DNA of 64,000 nt. It comes from an uncultured Lachnospiraceae bacterium (GTDB lineage: Bacteria > Bacillota > Clostridia > Lachnospirales > Lachnospiraceae). The translations under genes were made by a program, and so were the position numbers. Position 1 is the stretch's first letter; the number at the start of each line of letters is the position of its first letter. The notes beneath the pieces are model-generated. The model did not search any database. It was not told the origin of the DNA and saw nothing but the letters and a program-made list of their open reading frames with translations. Location of the stretch: NCBI GenBank assembly GCA_934394565.1, contig CAKRQV010000008.1, positions 62,001-126,000 on the forward strand, written 5' to 3'. Below are positions 35,217 to 44,595 of the stretch, in pieces.

Positions 35217-35301
35217 ACTGTTTTTGAAGAAATCAGATTATTTTAATTATCTATTGCAGAGCCAAAAAGTTTTAGGCATTTCTATTATACCGTGATCTTG
35301 C

Positions 35302-36345
35302 TTACAAAATGCACATGGCATCGCCAAAGGAGAAAAATCTGTATCTCTCCTGCACGGCTGCTTCATATGCCCGGAAGATATTCTCTTTTCCGGCAAATGC
35401 AGAAACGAGCATCATCAGTGTAGATTCCGGCAGATGGAAATTCGTGATCAGGCCATCCATCACTTTAAAAGTATAGCCTGGATAAATAAAGATATCTGTC
35501 CATCCGCTTCCGGTCTTTACCACACCATTCTCATCCGCAGCAGACTCCAGTGTACGACAGCTCGTCGTTCCGACAGCAATGATCCGACCGCCTTTTGCAT
35601 GGGTTTCGTTGATCAGCTTTGCCTGATCCTCTTCGATGCAATAGAACTCGGAATGCATATGGTGTTCTTTGACATTATCGACCTTGACCGGACGGAATGT
35701 ACCGAGTCCCACGTGCAGTGTTACGTGGGCGATATTCACACCCATCTCTTTGATCTCTTCCAGCAATTCTTTTGTAAAATGCAGACCGGCAGTAGGCGCT
35801 GCGGCAGAACCGTTATTTTTGGCATATACGGTCTGGTAGCGGTTCTTGTCCTTAAGTTTATGCGTGATATACGGAGGCAGCGGCATCTCACCCAGCTGAT
35901 CCAGGATTTCTTCAAAAATACCATCGTAGTCAAAGCGGATCAGACGGTTACCGTCCTCTACCACTTCCAGTACCTCGGCATTCAACAGGCCGTCACCAAA
36001 AGTCACTTTGGCGCCAGGTTTCATCTTTTTACCCGGCTTTACCAGAGTTTCCCAGACATTATCACTCTTTCTGGTCAGAAGAAGCACCTCGATTGCTGCG
36101 CCGGTATCCGGTTTGTGGCCGATCAGACGGGCCGGGATGACACGGGTATCGTTGATGACCAGTGTATCGTTCGGCTTCAGATATTTCTTGATATCCCTGA
36201 AATGTTCATGGGTAAATTCTCCTGTCTGCCTGTCCAGATGCAGCAGACGGGAAGACGCTCTGTCCACGAGCGGATCCTGGGCGATCAGCTCCTTTGGCAG
36301 ATCATAATAAAAATCCGATGTTTTCATTACTTTATCTTCTTGCAT
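35302..36345 (-). CDS. queA: tRNA preQ1 S-adenosylmethionine ribosyltransferase-isomerase
   Basis: A 347-residue QueA with FYYDLPKELIAQDPLVDRASSRLL near the start, the GAAIEVLLL strand and the highly conserved AAPTAGLHFTKELLEE and HVTLHVGLGTFRPV. It transfers ribose from SAM to preQ1 in tRNA, making epoxyqueuosine. The first ATG is used because AAGGA lies five bases upstream inside the end of the phosphatase gene; an ATG six codons later (MKTSDFYY) also fits the family length. No tgt or yajC lies within the window. Confidence 0.95.
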   Translation of the reverse strand: MQEDKVMKTSDFYYDLPKELIAQDPLVDRASSRLLHLDRQTGEFTHEHFRDIKKYLKPNDTLVINDTRVIPARLIGHKPDTGAAIEVLLLTRKSDNVWETLVKPGKKMKPGAKVTFGDGLLNAEVLEVVEDGNRLIRFDYDGIFEEILDQLGEMPLPPYITHKLKDKNRYQTVYAKNNGSAAAPTAGLHFTKELLEEIKEMGVNIAHVTLHVGLGTFRPVKVDNVKEHHMHSEFYCIEEDQAKLINETHAKGGRIIAVGTTSCRTLESAADENGVVKTGSGWTDIFIYPGYTFKVMDGLITNFHLPESTLMMLVSAFAGKENIFRAYEAAVQERYRFFSFGDAMCIL

Positions 36346-36982
36346 AGGTATCCTTCCATTCCTTTCTGTCGTAATACAGATGATCTAATTCTGTCAGTGT
36401 AAATACACCATTTTCATAATATACCGTAGACACGCTTAAATTCGGCGGAATACAGCCTCTCCAGAAATTTTCCGGTGCCCGCTCGCCCTCCATCACACGC
36501 AGCAGAGCCCGGGATGAACAGCCATGGCAGGACAGTAAAACCGTCTTATCCTGCAACTCATCCTGATGTACCAGCCAGTCGATAAAATCTTTTACCCGGT
36601 CACACAGCTGTCCAAAGGTTTCTCCGCCCTTTGGCGCTTCATACTGCATGGGATGGTTATAAAACGCATCCATAAACTCTGGAGACACTTCCGGATTCTT
36701 TTTGGAACAGCAAAGTCCCTCATATGCGCCAAAACTGATTTCCATCAAACGTGCATCATCCAGGATTGGTACGTGACGGCCCTTCAGAACGAGTTCAGCG
36801 GTCTTTCTGGCACGTTTCAGCGGGCTGGTGTAACAGATATCCACATGGACGTCTTTCATGTTTTCTGCGGTCATCTGAGCCAGACGGATACCGTGTTCAT
36901 TCAGTTCCATGTCCTTCTGGCCCTGCAGTCTGGCCTCGGTATTCCATGCTGTCTCGCCGTGGCGCAGGATCAATATCTTCAT
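36332..36982 (-). CDS. Histidine phosphatase family protein
   Basis: A 216-residue phosphoglycerate-mutase-like phosphatase. The catalytic motif is ILRHGETAWNTEARLQGQKD (about 4-23), with the second His in VLLSCHGCSSRALLRVM (about 153). The substrate could be a small phosphorylated metabolite such as a nucleotide or sugar phosphate; the family is too broad to say. It overlaps queA by 14 bp. Confidence 0.88.
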   Translation of the reverse strand: MKILILRHGETAWNTEARLQGQKDMELNEHGIRLAQMTAENMKDVHVDICYTSPLKRARKTAELVLKGRHVPILDDARLMEISFGAYEGLCCSKKNPEVSPEFMDAFYNHPMQYEAPKGGETFGQLCDRVKDFIDWLVHQDELQDKTVLLSCHGCSSRALLRVMEGERAPENFWRGCIPPNLSVSTVYYENGVFTLTELDHLYYDRKEWKDTYARR

Positions 36983-37042
36983 TTTTCACATCACCTTCGT
37001 ATTTTTCAATGCATCTTATCTATAAGACATACAATAACACAT

Positions 37043-37076
37043 ACAGGCTGCGATCCCCTGACAGATCGCAGCCTGT
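37043..37076 (-). terminator. Hairpin after pheT, probable terminator
   Basis: A perfect 13-bp stem ACAGGCTGCGATC/GATCGCAGCCTGT. The tail on the minus strand (ATGTGTTATTG) is only moderately U-rich, so termination is likely but not clear. Confidence 0.5.
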
Positions 37077-37134
37077 GAAAAAACTGTTTTGTTCAGAAAA
37101 CCTGTGTTTCACAAGCTTTCCTATTATAGCGTAT

Positions 37135-39549
37135 TTACTGGCGCAGTACAATACCCATGGATTCAAGACCTTTGAGAATTTTCTGCATAACGCCATTGAT
37201 ATCCTCTTCGGACAGCGTTCTGTCAGAAGCACGGAAGGTTACGGAATATGCGACAGACTTAAAGCCTCTGTCAATCTGGTTGCCTTCATATACATCAAAC
37301 AGTGTCACTTTCTCCAGAAGCTTGCCACCACACTCTTCAATCATCTTCTCGATGGAGCCAACCATAACTTCTTTCGGAACAACCATACTCAGGTCACGGG
37401 TCACAGCTGGGAATTTGGCAACACCTTTGTATTTATAATCGAAGGAACACATCGGTGTCAGTGCCGGCATATCCAGTACAGCGATATAGGCTCTGGTGCC
37501 GATCTCATAATTTTTGGCAGCCTGTGGATGCAGCTCACCGAGGAAACCTACCTCTACACCATCATAGATGATCTTTGCCTGACGACCCGGATGCAGATAC
37601 GGCACACCGGCTTTCGGATCGTACTCCGGTTTCTTCTTCATGCCGACTCTCTCGAAGAAGTTTTCGATCGTACCTTTCATAGTGAAGAAATCTCCGGCAT
37701 CGTACATACCCAGTGTGAGTTTTTTTCTTTCCTCCGGCAGCTCTGTCAGCGGCAGGCTCTTTGGCAGGTAAACATTACCAAGCTCGTAGAGTTTTACGCT
37801 CTTATTTCTGTGGTTGTAGTTTGTACCCAGAGATGTCAGAAGGCCATGTACGGAAACAGTACGCATGATACTGAAATCCTCACCCAGCGGATTTAAGATC
37901 TGGATAGCCTGTCTTTCCGGTGCATCCGGAGCAAATAACAGCTTGTCATAAACCTTCGGACTTTCAAAGGAATAGCAGTATCCCTGGGAGAATCCATCCA
38001 TCTCTGCCACATCACGGGCAATCTGCTCGATACGCTCTGCGAAGGATACACCACCTGCTGTAGATGCATGCGGCAGCGTAGTCGGAATATTGTCATAACC
38101 GAAGAATCTGGCCACTTCCTCTGCGATATCTGCTGTACGGAACACATCCTGACGGAATGTTGGTACGACGATCTCGTCTGTTGCCGAATCCAGATCCAGC
38201 TCTACACGATGCAGATAAGACAGCATCGCTTCTCTGGAAAGCTCTGTACCTAACAAAGCATTGATTCTGTCCGGCTCAAATTTGACTCTTCTTTCGCTAA
38301 CCGGGTTCGGATATACATCCACATAACCACCAACAACCTCACCTGCACCAAACTCTTCCATCAGCTGGCATGCACGGTCGATCGCTGACTGGGCATTTTC
38401 CGGATCCAGACCTTTTTCAAATTTGGCAGAAGCATCTGTACGCATACCGATACGTTTGGAAGACAGACGGATATTTGTGCCGTCAAAGCAGGCTGCCTCA
38501 AACAACACATCCTTCACCTGATCTGTGATCATGGAATTCTGACCACCCATGATACCGGCGATACCAACCGGGCCGTTCTCATCATTGATCATCAAAACAT
38601 CATGATCCAGCTTACGGGTCTGTCCGTCCAGTGTGACGAACTCGTCACCATCGTTGGCACGTTTTACGATGATATGCTTGCCATGGATCGTATCCAGATC
38701 GTAGGCATGCATCGGCTGACCGTATTCTTCCATAACATAGTTTGTAATATCGACCAGATTATTGATCGGACGGATGCCGACAGAGGCCAGACATTCCTGC
38801 ATCCACTTCGGGGACGGACCGATCTTGACATTCTTTACAACTCTGGCTACATAACGCGGGCAGAGATCATCTGCCTCTACGGTAACTTTCACATAGTCTT
38901 CTGCTTTTTCATCGTTTCCTGTTACTTTGACTTCCGGTGCGTAAAACGGCACATCGAAAGTAGCCGCTGCCTCACGGGCCACACCAAGTACGCTGTAGCA
39001 GTCCACACGATTGGACGTGATCTCATATTCTACGACCGTATCATGAAGTCCCAGAAGCTCGATGGCATCTGCGCCAACTTCCGCATCGTCACCGAACACA
39101 TAAATACCGTACTCCGGTGCTTCCGGATGCAGATGTCTGTCAGAACCCAGCTCCTCAATGGAACACATCATACCGCAGGATTCCACACCGCGGAGTTTGC
39201 CTTTTTTGATCTTGATACCGCCCTCTGTGCGGCTGCCATCATGACCACCGGCAACACGGCCACCATCTAAAACAACCGGAACTTTCTGTCCGACTTCGAC
39301 GTTTGGCGCACCAGTCACGATCTGTACAGTCTCTGTTCCGATATTTACCTGGCAGATCACCAGCTTGTCAGCGTCCGGATGACGCTCGATTTTTTCGATC
39401 TGGCCTACTACGATCTTGTCCAGATCGGCATCCAGTCTCTCATAACCCTCGGCCTTTGTACCGGACAGGGTCATGGCATCTACATATTCCTGATCTGTTG
39501 CTTTCAGATCCGGTACATATTTTTTAATCCATGAAAGTGAAGTTTGCAT
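37135..39549 (-). CDS. pheT: Phenylalanine-tRNA ligase beta subunit
   Basis: An 804-residue PheT with the N-terminal tRNA-binding domain (VVGQIEKIERHPDADKLVIC, about 47-66), the B3/B4 editing region (SNRVDCYSVLGVAREAAA; NLVDITNYVMEEYGQPMHAYD), B5 and the C-terminal anticodon-binding fold (AVTRDLSMVVPKE; VTLFDVYEG). With PheS it forms the alpha2-beta2 enzyme. It lies 13 bp after pheS, under the same T-box leader. Confidence 0.97.
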   Translation of the reverse strand: MQTSLSWIKKYVPDLKATDQEYVDAMTLSGTKAEGYERLDADLDKIVVGQIEKIERHPDADKLVICQVNIGTETVQIVTGAPNVEVGQKVPVVLDGGRVAGGHDGSRTEGGIKIKKGKLRGVESCGMMCSIEELGSDRHLHPEAPEYGIYVFGDDAEVGADAIELLGLHDTVVEYEITSNRVDCYSVLGVAREAAATFDVPFYAPEVKVTGNDEKAEDYVKVTVEADDLCPRYVARVVKNVKIGPSPKWMQECLASVGIRPINNLVDITNYVMEEYGQPMHAYDLDTIHGKHIIVKRANDGDEFVTLDGQTRKLDHDVLMINDENGPVGIAGIMGGQNSMITDQVKDVLFEAACFDGTNIRLSSKRIGMRTDASAKFEKGLDPENAQSAIDRACQLMEEFGAGEVVGGYVDVYPNPVSERRVKFEPDRINALLGTELSREAMLSYLHRVELDLDSATDEIVVPTFRQDVFRTADIAEEVARFFGYDNIPTTLPHASTAGGVSFAERIEQIARDVAEMDGFSQGYCYSFESPKVYDKLLFAPDAPERQAIQILNPLGEDFSIMRTVSVHGLLTSLGTNYNHRNKSVKLYELGNVYLPKSLPLTELPEERKKLTLGMYDAGDFFTMKGTIENFFERVGMKKKPEYDPKAGVPYLHPGRQAKIIYDGVEVGFLGELHPQAAKNYEIGTRAYIAVLDMPALTPMCSFDYKYKGVAKFPAVTRDLSMVVPKEVMVGSIEKMIEECGGKLLEKVTLFDVYEGNQIDRGFKSVAYSVTFRASDRTLSEEDINGVMQKILKGLESMGIVLRQ

Positions 39550-39562
39550 TCTTTCTCTCCTC

Positions 39563-40594
39563 CTAGAACTGTCTTAAGAAACGATCATCGTTTTCGTACA
39601 GAAGACGCATATCGTCGATCTCGTATTTCAACAGTGCAATACGCTCCAGGCCTACGCCGAACGCAAATCCTGTATATTTGTCCGGATCAATACCGCACAT
39701 CTCAAATACATGCGGATGTACCATACCACAGCCAAGAATCTCGATCCATCCCTCGCCTTTACAGAAACGGCAGCCTTTACCGCCACATTTAAAGCAGGAC
39801 ACATCCATCTCGGCACTCGGCTCTGTGAACGGGAAATGATGCGGACGGAATTTTGTCTTTGTATCCGGTCCGAACAGCTCCTTGGCAAACTGCTCCAGGG
39901 TACCCTTCAGGTCAGCAAAGGTGATATGCTCATCAACAACCAGACCCTCGATCTGATGGAAGGACGGGCTGTGGGTCGCATCGACCTCATCAGAACGGAA
40001 CACTCGTCCAGGACAGATCATACGGATCGGCAGCTTGCCTTTTTCCATGACACGGGCCTGCATCGGGGAAGTCTGGGTACGCAGCACGATATCCTTACTG
40101 ATATAGAAGGTATCCTGCTCGTCCTTTGCCGGATGGTTGGCCGGGATATTTAACAGTTCGAAATTGTATTTGTCATACTCGATCTCCGGTCCTTCCAGAA
40201 CTTCATAGCCCATGCCGGTAAAGATACGCTCTACCTCTTCGAGGGCGATGGTATTCGGATGACGGTGACCCAGCGTCTGTTTCTTTGCCGGAAGGGTCAC
40301 GTCAATGACTTCCTCTTCCAGTTTTGCTTCGAGGATCTTTGCCTCCAGCTCTTTCTTTGTCTCTTCGAGATGCTTCTCGATCTTGGCTCTGGTCTCATTG
40401 ACCATCTGACCGATCAGCGGACGTTCTTCCTGGGCTACGTCCTTCATACTCTTTAATACGCTGGTCAGCACACCCTTTTTACCAAGGAAGCTGACTCTGA
40501 CATCATTCAGTTTATCCAGCGCATCCGATTCCTGAATCTTGGCTGTGGCATCGTTTAAGATCTGCTCCAGCCGTTCTTTCATCACATCACTCAT
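39563..40594 (-). CDS. pheS: Phenylalanine-tRNA ligase alpha subunit
   Basis: A 343-residue PheS with an N-terminal coiled coil (about 1-90) and the class II core: GHRHPNTIALEEVERIF, motif 2 region PGRVFRSDEVDATHSPSFHQIEG (in part) and motif 3 GFAFGVGLERIALLKY. It charges tRNA-Phe. The ribosome site AAAGGAG precedes the ATG. The enzyme's Cys-rich insert CFKCGGKGCRFCKGEG may bind a metal and is also seen in other Clostridia PheS proteins. Confidence 0.97.
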   Translation of the reverse strand: MSDVMKERLEQILNDATAKIQESDALDKLNDVRVSFLGKKGVLTSVLKSMKDVAQEERPLIGQMVNETRAKIEKHLEETKKELEAKILEAKLEEEVIDVTLPAKKQTLGHRHPNTIALEEVERIFTGMGYEVLEGPEIEYDKYNFELLNIPANHPAKDEQDTFYISKDIVLRTQTSPMQARVMEKGKLPIRMICPGRVFRSDEVDATHSPSFHQIEGLVVDEHITFADLKGTLEQFAKELFGPDTKTKFRPHHFPFTEPSAEMDVSCFKCGGKGCRFCKGEGWIEILGCGMVHPHVFEMCGIDPDKYTGFAFGVGLERIALLKYEIDDMRLLYENDDRFLRQF

Positions 40595-40654
40595 GGCGTT
40601 ACTCCTTTTTATCCTAAAATAGCTATGCTTTGCGGCTTCTTTTCTCTTTCTTTA

Positions 40655-40908
40655 CAGAAAATAAAAAAGCTCCGTCCGCAACAGGGACGAAGCATAGAAT
40701 CCGTGGTACCACCCATATTCCCGGAAAACCGGGCACTCAAAACTGCTTAACGCGCACATACGGCATACCTTACTGAACGTTCGGGTATGCAGCTCCGGTG
40801 GGAAATTCGCTTCTCTGATCTGAACCTGTGGCAGCTTACAGCCGATGACCGCCACTCTCTGCAGGAAGATCAGGTGCTACTGACACCTTCACAGCCTTTT
40901 CACTTGTT
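40655..40908 (-). promoter_or_regulatory. T-box leader (tRNA-Phe) of pheST
   Basis: On the minus strand the leader carries the T-box TGGGTGGTACCACGG (40701-40715), complementary to the tRNA acceptor end. A terminator follows: GCTTCGTCC/GGACGGAGC with TTTTTT (40662-40693). Stem I includes AGTAGCACC and a GAATTTCC segment in which TTC (40802-40804) is a good specifier codon for phenylalanine. Uncharged tRNA-Phe should favour the antiterminator and raise pheST transcription. Confidence 0.9.
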
Positions 40909-40910
40909 TC

Positions 40911-40939
40911 ATTCTACTCATAAAGATATCGGATGTCAA
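40911..40939 (-). promoter_or_regulatory. Promoter of the pheST T-box leader
   Basis: On the minus strand a perfect TTGACA, 17 bp, and TAGAAT. Transcription should start near 40905. Confidence 0.85.
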
Positions 40940-40998
40940 GCTAATTTTGCAATGAACCGCCTTTTAACCACCCTTTCCGACATCTTCCACTGGAATTT

Positions 40999-41940
40999 TT
41001 ACGAACCTGCTTTCGCATTCCGCTCTTTTTCCATTTCTTTTTCCTGTAAGCGAAGTTCCCGCTCTTCCCGCTTCTGTCTCTTATAATTTTCCTTTTCCAG
41101 CAGAAGCTTCAGCCGCATCCGGCGGAACCGGTCTTCAAAATAGGCGTTGATCTCCGCTCCGATCAGCAGGATACCCATACAACAGTACAGCCACAGCATC
41201 AGAAACATGATCGTCGTCATATTACCGTACATCCGGTTGTAGCCGCGGCTGTACCGGATATAGATGGAGAATACCCACGAAAAGATCAGCCATGCCGCAG
41301 AGGATACCGCCGCCCCCGGCAGCTGACTTTTAAACGATGCCCGCCGGTTTGGCAATACAACATACATGATCAAAAAGGTCAGCATCAGAAAGGCCAGCGT
41401 AATCAAAAAGCGGAAATGAACGAAAAACGCTGTAAACTGTGCCACGACCGGGAAATGTTTGATCAGATTTTCCTGAATCCCCGTACCAAAGACCATCAGC
41501 ACCAGTGTAAGAAGCACTGCAAGGATAAACAGCAGCGTATAAAGAGCCGATAGTAATCTTGCGATCACATAATTCGGCACAATCGGTACATGATAGATCG
41601 TATTCAGGCCACCGTACAGTGACAGAATTCCCTTGGAAGCTGCCCATGCCGCAAATACGATCGTCACAGGCACCATCGCCGCTGAAGTTGTAAATACGCC
41701 ATCTACGATCATCATAAACAGACCTTTAAATTCTTCCGGCACGATCGCAAAAAACAGATCCACGATATCTGTCTGCGTTATCGGCAGATACCGCATCATA
41801 TACAGCATCAGAAGAAGGATCGGGATAATGGACATCAAAATAAAGTAGGCACTCTGCGCTGCAAAAGCACTGACATGATCGTCAGTGATCCGGCGGATAA
41901 AGCCGCGGATGTTCTGGACGATATGAATAAACTTTTTCAT
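40999..41940 (-). CDS. YihY/BrkB-family membrane protein
   Basis: A 313-residue protein with six membrane helices of the YihY/BrkB family (SAFAAQSAYFILMSIIPILLLM near the start, later AAVSSAAWLIFSWVFSIY). The last 40 residues are a charged, basic coiled tail (RRMRLKLLLEKENYKRQKREER in part). Older names call it ribonuclease BN or a virulence factor; neither is well supported, and a transport role is only proposed. The start MKKFIHIVQN has GGAGG upstream; the longer frame to 42006 overlaps spoIID and is not preferred. Confidence 0.88.
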   Translation of the reverse strand: MKKFIHIVQNIRGFIRRITDDHVSAFAAQSAYFILMSIIPILLLMLYMMRYLPITQTDIVDLFFAIVPEEFKGLFMMIVDGVFTTSAAMVPVTIVFAAWAASKGILSLYGGLNTIYHVPIVPNYVIARLLSALYTLLFILAVLLTLVLMVFGTGIQENLIKHFPVVAQFTAFFVHFRFLITLAFLMLTFLIMYVVLPNRRASFKSQLPGAAVSSAAWLIFSWVFSIYIRYSRGYNRMYGNMTTIMFLMLWLYCCMGILLIGAEINAYFEDRFRRMRLKLLLEKENYKRQKREERELRLQEKEMEKERNAKAGS

Positions 41941-42002
41941 GTCTCTTTTCCCTCCTTTCTCACGAATCTGCCATCCTGCGTATGCCCATAGTACACGAAA
42001 AC

Positions 42003-43445
42003 TCACTGTATGTCAAAAAATTCCGACAAAATCTGCGTATAGGACATCCCGGATTCCGCCATAGCCTTCGCTGCATTCTGGCTCATCCCGGCACCATGGC
42101 CGTAACCGCCGCCATATAATGTAATGGATGTCAACATGCCCTCCGCCTTTGTCGGCTCTATCACAAAGTAACCGCTCGGCAGTATTTTTTTATCTGTTAT
42201 AGTCTCCTTCTTATTCGTTAAGGGCAGGCCATCGGGAGATAAAAACTCACGAATCGCATACTCTCCCTCGATCACCACCGTCTGCCCACCGCAGGTGATT
42301 GTCAGTTCCTTTGCCGCAAAGCCGGAAGCCCGCTTTGTAACCTGAATATCTGTCACAGCTCCTGCTGTCGGTTCTTTTGCCCTGCAATATGCCTGCAACG
42401 TCTGTGCCGGGATCGTCAGCTGCCAACGGAACCATGGTGCATCGTCTTCCCAAGCCGCCGTATCTTCTTTGCGGATATAGGAAGAAAAGTCTTTTTCAGA
42501 GGCCAGCTGATGCTCCGCCTGCCCAAGATATTTTTGCCGCAAAAGCTGCGTCACCGGTTTTTTATTCCAGATATCATCCTTTGAACAGAACCCATAGGAT
42601 GTCGAATAAAAATAAAGCTGCGCAGCCTTTCCTGTCGTATCTGCCAGAATTTCCCCCTCGGTATCCGCCGTTGCCTGATCCGTTTTTTCTTTTCGGCCAA
42701 CATTATTATAAACCTGACTGGCTATCGTATCGTCCACATCTGCATGGTATGCCTTTCGTCCATTCAAATGAAACAGCGCATACGTTCTGGCACAGACCGC
42801 CTGCGCCTTTAAGGCTTCCTCCGGATAATACGCTGGCATTTCGCCCGGAACGACGTTCGCCGTATATTCTTCCAGATCCACTTCATGAACAGCATAGATA
42901 CTATTGCCCTCCGCATACAGATACAGTATACCCGAAAAATACCGGGAATCCTCCGTTTCGCCAAAGGTCAGCCGAAATCTCCCTTCCGTCTGCAGACAGC
43001 AGCCTGTTTCCGGAATATCGGCCGATGTATAGACAGTGGAATTACCCTCCACCGCCTGACCATCTATGGTGTAGCCTTTATCTGCTGTAACCACAATCTT
43101 CGGCTGCAGATATGTGCCGGTATGTTCTGCACTTAAAAGCACCCGAATCTTCTGTGATGTTTCTGTATGTAATATCTGAAAATCCTGCGGATGCCAGTCA
43201 GTCTTTTCTTCGGATGTGATTGCCTCTGTGGCTGTCTGCTGCGCGGTACTGTCTTCCACCGGAACTTCGGAATTTTCTGCCAGAGAATCATCATCTGTCA
43301 CAGCTTCTATCCGATCCGACGCTTTATTTTCCAGACGGACAAGCCGCTCCAGCAAAGGCAGCGGAGTTTCCTCTTCGCTGACCTTCACACTGATACATAG
43401 TATGCCAAAAATCACCAGAAGGATCAGCATGCCACGATCTTTCAT
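42003..43445 (-). CDS. SpoIID/LytB-domain cell-wall protein
   Basis: A 480-residue protein with one N-terminal membrane anchor (about 4-20), a Thr/Glu-rich spacer to about 75, and the SpoIID domain from about 175 onward: DLEEYTANVVPGEMPAYYPEEA and the closing GGGYGHGAGMSQNAAKAMAESG. SpoIID proteins cleave peptidoglycan glycan strands lacking stem peptides as lytic transglycosylases, and act during engulfment. This protein is longer than Bacillus SpoIID and lies outside the usual spoIIR or spoIIQ context, so it may be a vegetative paralogue. AAGGAG precedes the ATG. Confidence 0.88.
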   Translation of the reverse strand: MKDRGMLILLVIFGILCISVKVSEEETPLPLLERLVRLENKASDRIEAVTDDDSLAENSEVPVEDSTAQQTATEAITSEEKTDWHPQDFQILHTETSQKIRVLLSAEHTGTYLQPKIVVTADKGYTIDGQAVEGNSTVYTSADIPETGCCLQTEGRFRLTFGETEDSRYFSGILYLYAEGNSIYAVHEVDLEEYTANVVPGEMPAYYPEEALKAQAVCARTYALFHLNGRKAYHADVDDTIASQVYNNVGRKEKTDQATADTEGEILADTTGKAAQLYFYSTSYGFCSKDDIWNKKPVTQLLRQKYLGQAEHQLASEKDFSSYIRKEDTAAWEDDAPWFRWQLTIPAQTLQAYCRAKEPTAGAVTDIQVTKRASGFAAKELTITCGGQTVVIEGEYAIREFLSPDGLPLTNKKETITDKKILPSGYFVIEPTKAEGMLTSITLYGGGYGHGAGMSQNAAKAMAESGMSYTQILSEFFDIQ

Positions 43446-43479
43446 ACAATTTGCTCCTTATTTCATGTTGGCTTGAAAG

Positions 43480-43693
43480 CAAAAAAAGAGCCCTCACAGA
43501 GGCTCCATTTAAAAAATTCCCAGAGTGCCGTTTCCTGAATTTTGACTCCTAGCTGATGCTAGGTGGGTAACCGCAACTGTACTTTTGCCATCCACTGCAA
43601 TCGGTGGCCCGACAGCCATACAGCAATATAGGAATCCCGTTTAAAGTAAATGTAGGTTCAAAACATCAGGAGTATCGAACACCCCAGGAATCT
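43480..43693 (-). ncRNA. ssrS: 6S RNA
   Basis: About 210 bases on the minus strand. It starts at the predicted +1 after a strong promoter, and has the long closing helix (CCTGGGGTG near the 5' end), a central segment ACGGGATTCCTATATTGC resembling the promoter-mimicking bubble, and GCGGTTACCCACCTAGC followed by GCTAGGAGTC. It ends in GAGCC/GGGCTC and seven U residues (43481-43507). 6S RNA sequesters sigma-A RNA polymerase in stationary phase. No coding frame is credible over this stretch, which also fills the gap between the spoIID and tetR genes. Confidence 0.85.
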
Positions 43694-43699
43694 TTTTTT

Positions 43700-43728
43700 A
43701 TTATACCCTATTGTATGTCGGTTGACAA
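43700..43728 (-). promoter_or_regulatory. Promoter of the 6S RNA gene
   Basis: On the minus strand TTGTCA, 17 bp and a perfect TATAAT, placing transcription start near 43693. Confidence 0.8.
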
Positions 43729-43774
43729 TGATTAATGCGCCGGGAGTGAAAAAAATGTCGTACCACGTGACTGT

Positions 43775-44371
43775 TCACACAAAGCTTTTACATATCTGAC
43801 GTATAGCTTTATCTTCCCGCTCTCTCAGACTTCCTCTGCCATCCCCGGGTGTGATACACCAGTCATAGACAACACTTCGAAACATTAAAAAAAGATACAA
43901 AGTAATCTCAGAAGCACTATATCCACTGTCAAACGCTCCTGTTTTCAGGATTTCCGTTACCAGGTGCATAACACCCTGATACAGTCTGCTGCTTTCCGTG
44001 CTTTTTTTCTGCATCAGGAACATACGGTGCATCGTAAAATCAATTCCATCCTGTTCAACGGTTACCGCCAGCTCATCCCTGAAAAAACCGGCCAGCGCAT
44101 CTACGGTCGGATCCGTCACGGCCAGACAGTCGAGCAATTCCCCAAACTCCGCATCACGGTTCAGATATACTCTGTCCAGAATATCATCCTTGCTCTTAAA
44201 ATGATAATAAAAAGTCCCTGTCGTCACATGGGCAGCTGTAGCAATCTCCCTTACTCCGACCTCTGCTATCTTTTTTTCACGAAACAGCCGGGCAGCCGCA
44301 GTAATCAGTCGCTGACGCGAAGCCTCTGCTTTTTCTTTTTGCTTTGTGCGCTTAACTGCATGTTCTTCCAT
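43775..44371 (-). CDS. TetR/AcrR-family transcriptional regulator
   Basis: A 198-residue TetR protein. The N-terminal helix-turn-helix is RLITAAARLFREKKIAEVGV followed by REIATAAHVTTGTFYYHFKSKDDIL (about 20-65). The C-terminal ligand domain is not recognisable. It follows the alpha/beta hydrolase gene on the same strand, separated by a terminator and its own extended -10 promoter (TGCTATAAT at 44404-44412). The dyad upstream of the hydrolase gene (46449-46482) is its most likely target, which is inference from proximity. The ribosome site AGGATG is weak. Confidence 0.9.
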   Translation of the reverse strand: MEEHAVKRTKQKEKAEASRQRLITAAARLFREKKIAEVGVREIATAAHVTTGTFYYHFKSKDDILDRVYLNRDAEFGELLDCLAVTDPTVDALAGFFRDELAVTVEQDGIDFTMHRMFLMQKKSTESSRLYQGVMHLVTEILKTGAFDSGYSASEITLYLFLMFRSVVYDWCITPGDGRGSLREREDKAIRQICKSFV

Positions 44372-44403
44372 AAAAACACATCCTGTTCTTTGCTATATCT
44401 GCG

Positions 44404-44412
44404 ATTATAGCA
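44404..44412 (-). promoter_or_regulatory. Extended -10 promoter of the tetR gene
   Basis: On the minus strand TGC-TATAAT; no good -35 box, as expected for an extended -10 element. It lies about 33 bp before the start codon. Confidence 0.5.
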
Positions 44413-44502
44413 TGGTTTTTCAGGGAACGCCATATGCCCATATACAGAATCTCTGAAAATCATTCCCTGCCCAACGCACCCATTATTTCTGTGCATGGCA
44501 GC

Positions 44503-44549
44503 AAAAAAGCCGGCATCATTGCTTTCGGCAAAAGCAACGAATACCGGCT
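44503..44549 (-). terminator. Terminator after the alpha/beta hydrolase gene
   Basis: AGCCGGTATTCGTTGCTTT pairs imperfectly with GAAAGCAATGATGCCGGCT around a TGCC loop, with TTTTTTG after it. Confidence 0.82.
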
Positions 44550-44595
44550 CTGTATGTACTTTTTAGCGCATTTTATCTTTTGAAAACAGATTTTT

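Noticed and set aside
35434..36402. Plus-strand open frame of 322 codons
   Set aside because: Antisense to queA and the histidine phosphatase gene; no start signal.
36751..37896. Plus-strand open frame of 381 codons
   Set aside because: Crosses from the phosphatase gene through a terminator region into pheT on the other strand; not a plausible gene.
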